A stretch of 34,998 nucleotides of DNA. Source: CAZAGD01 sp049699975. Lineage in GTDB: Bacteria > Desulfobacterota > SM23-61. Of the stretch, positions 33,713-34,998 are shown in pieces. The notes beneath the pieces were generated by a model that searched no databases, was not told where the DNA came from, and saw nothing but the letters and a program-made list of their open reading frames with translations. The position numbers were made by a program, and so were the translations under genes. The DNA lies in contig JBNAWB010000010.1 of assembly GCA_049699975.1 (NCBI GenBank), positions 1 to 34,998 of the forward strand, in the 5' to 3' direction. The first letter of the stretch is position 1; each line of letters opens with the position of its first letter.

Positions 33713-34591
33713 TCAAGGACTGTTTTTCTTTAAAAGAGGGTAACCCATTGTTTCCCGTTGCTTTAAATAAGCCTCCGCTGTCAACCGAGCCAGATTGCGC
33801 ACGCGGGCAATATAACTAGTCCGCTCGGTTACGCTAATTGCCCCTCGTGCTTCTAAGAGGTTAAAAGTATGTGAACATTTTAGACAATAATCATAGGCGG
33901 GGAGAACCAGGTTTTTTTCAATCAGCCTCAGGGCCTCTTTTTCATACTGCGCAAAAAGATTGAAGAGCATGGGTACATCAGCCTCTTCGAAGTTATAAAA
34001 AGAGTATTCTACTTCACTGCGATGGTGAATGTCCCCATATTTTATGCCTTTAGTCCATTCCAGTTCAAACACATTGTCCATCCCCTGCAGATACATGGCA
34101 ATTCTTTCAATGCCATAAGTAATTTCCACAGAGACCGGCCTCAGATCTATACCTCCCGCTTGCTGAAAATAAGTGAATTGGGTAATCTCCATGCCGTCGA
34201 GCCAAACTTCCCAACCTAATCCCCAAGCGCCTAAAGTAGGTGATTCCCAATCATCTTCGACGAAGCGGATGTCATGTTCTAAGGGCTCTATACCAAAAGA
34301 TTTGAGGCTGTCTAAATAAATTTCCTGAATATCCAAAGGAGAGGGCTTGATAATAACTTGAAATTGGTAATAATGCTGGAGGCGGTTGGGATTTTCGCCG
34401 TAGCGGCCATCTGTGGGACGGCGAGAAGGTTCTACATAGGCTGCTCTCCATGGCTCCGGTCCTAAAACTCTTAAGAAAGTCGCGGGATGGAATGTTCCCG
34501 CGCCTACTTCTAAGTCATATGGTTGATGGATGACGCAACCACGATCTGCCCAAAATTTCTGCAGGGCCATAATTAGATCTTGAAAGTTCAT
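33713..34591 (-). CDS. glyQ: Glycine-tRNA ligase alpha subunit
   Basis: A 292-residue class II synthetase subunit. MALQKFWADRGCVIHQPYDL, EVGAGTFHPATFLRVLGPEP, AYVEPSRRPTDGRYGENPNR and GWEVWLDGMEITQFTYFQQA are diagnostic of GlyQ. It carries the aminoacylation active site. The two-subunit form confirms a bacterial origin. It lies directly upstream of glyS on the same strand. Confidence 0.98.
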   Translation of the reverse strand: MNFQDLIMALQKFWADRGCVIHQPYDLEVGAGTFHPATFLRVLGPEPWRAAYVEPSRRPTDGRYGENPNRLQHYYQFQVIIKPSPLDIQEIYLDSLKSFGIEPLEHDIRFVEDDWESPTLGAWGLGWEVWLDGMEITQFTYFQQAGGIDLRPVSVEITYGIERIAMYLQGMDNVFELEWTKGIKYGDIHHRSEVEYSFYNFEEADVPMLFNLFAQYEKEALRLIEKNLVLPAYDYCLKCSHTFNLLEARGAISVTERTSYIARVRNLARLTAEAYLKQRETMGYPLLKKNSP

Positions 34592-34998
34592 AATCTGAAA
34601 ACCTTAAATTTCTTTTCTTTAATTTAACGTAAGCGACATTTTATGATCACTTTTGCTCCATGGTACATACCTGGCTAAGCCGCACCAAAATTATTTAATG
34701 CCCCTTCCCTCTTTAGTAAAGTGGCGTTAGAAGGGATTTGCTGATCATGAAGTAAGTCTGCCCTTAGGTTGCGGCACGATAAAATCTCTCAGATCGAAGG
34801 AAAATTTTTAACATTTATTTTATTAGAAAGTCAAGTTCAATTTGTTCTATGAAGTAATCCATCACTGAAAAGTGGGAGAAGTATGGCCCGAGGCAGGCAT
34901 GAATGAAGAAGCATCGGCGGGAGAAGAAACTGCTCAAAGCCCGTAACTGATTTTCCGCAAAGGGCAGGCGGCTTAAAAATTTTGTAGGGCAAGCCTTT
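34592..34998. other. 407-bp region upstream of glyQ, no supported gene
   Basis: No tRNA, T-box or terminator was recognised. On the minus strand two frames stay open from the window edge (to a TAA at 34815 and a TGA at 34837). One ends with a protein-like MDYFIEQIELDFLIK, so the tail of an incoming gene or a repeat is possible but undecided. Confidence 0.3.

Overview
The window is AT-rich bacterial DNA. It carries housekeeping genes typical of bacteria: SMC, FtsY and the two-subunit (alpha/beta) glycyl-tRNA synthetase. Two lipoproteins, a sigma-54-dependent response regulator, FlhG and a FliA-type sigma factor suggest a Gram-negative-type lineage with motility genes elsewhere. The phylum cannot be fixed from sequence reading alone. 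An uncultured or thermophile-related lineage is possible, but this is inference. No rRNA or tRNA gene was recognised.

Positions 1-12406 are one CRISPR-Cas locus read on the minus strand. From upstream to downstream the order is cas6, a small unassigned ORF, an NE0113-family CARF gene, cas10/csm1 (HD plus GGDD), csm2, csm3, csm4, a CARF-HEPN (TIGR02710-like) gene, a TPR/primase-polymerase fusion (CAPP), cas1, cas2, a leader of about 230 bp, and an array of at least 11 identical 37-bp repeats that runs off the left edge. The locus is type III-A-like with two apparent cyclic-oligoadenylate-responsive proteins and an adaptation module that contains a primase-polymerase. No csm5 is present: csm4 is followed directly by the CARF-HEPN gene. 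Two spacers are related to each other, and one spacer is a perfect 32-bp palindrome plus 8 bases.

Positions 12407-16463 hold small accessory genes: a secreted protein made of five 16-residue repeats, a DUF433/DUF5615 toxin-antitoxin pair whose toxin has an in-frame stop, a frameshifted small ORF, and a PAS-coiled coil-GAF-PAS protein without an enzymatic output domain. Positions 16464-20672 carry fliA and flhG (overlapping by TTGA), a sigma-54 response regulator, a 295-bp fold-back repeat element and a small excisionase-type DNA-binding protein.

Positions 20761-24076 form a minus-strand cluster of a GNAT acetyltransferase, an oligopeptide-binding lipoprotein and a QueG-like iron-sulfur protein. 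A 150-bp element with 16-bp terminal inverted repeats follows. A plus-strand group comes next: a second GNAT, an HD hydrolase, Hsp20 and a LEA14-like lipoprotein. Positions 26883-34591 are conserved minus-strand housekeeping genes: smc-ftsY and glyQ-glyS.
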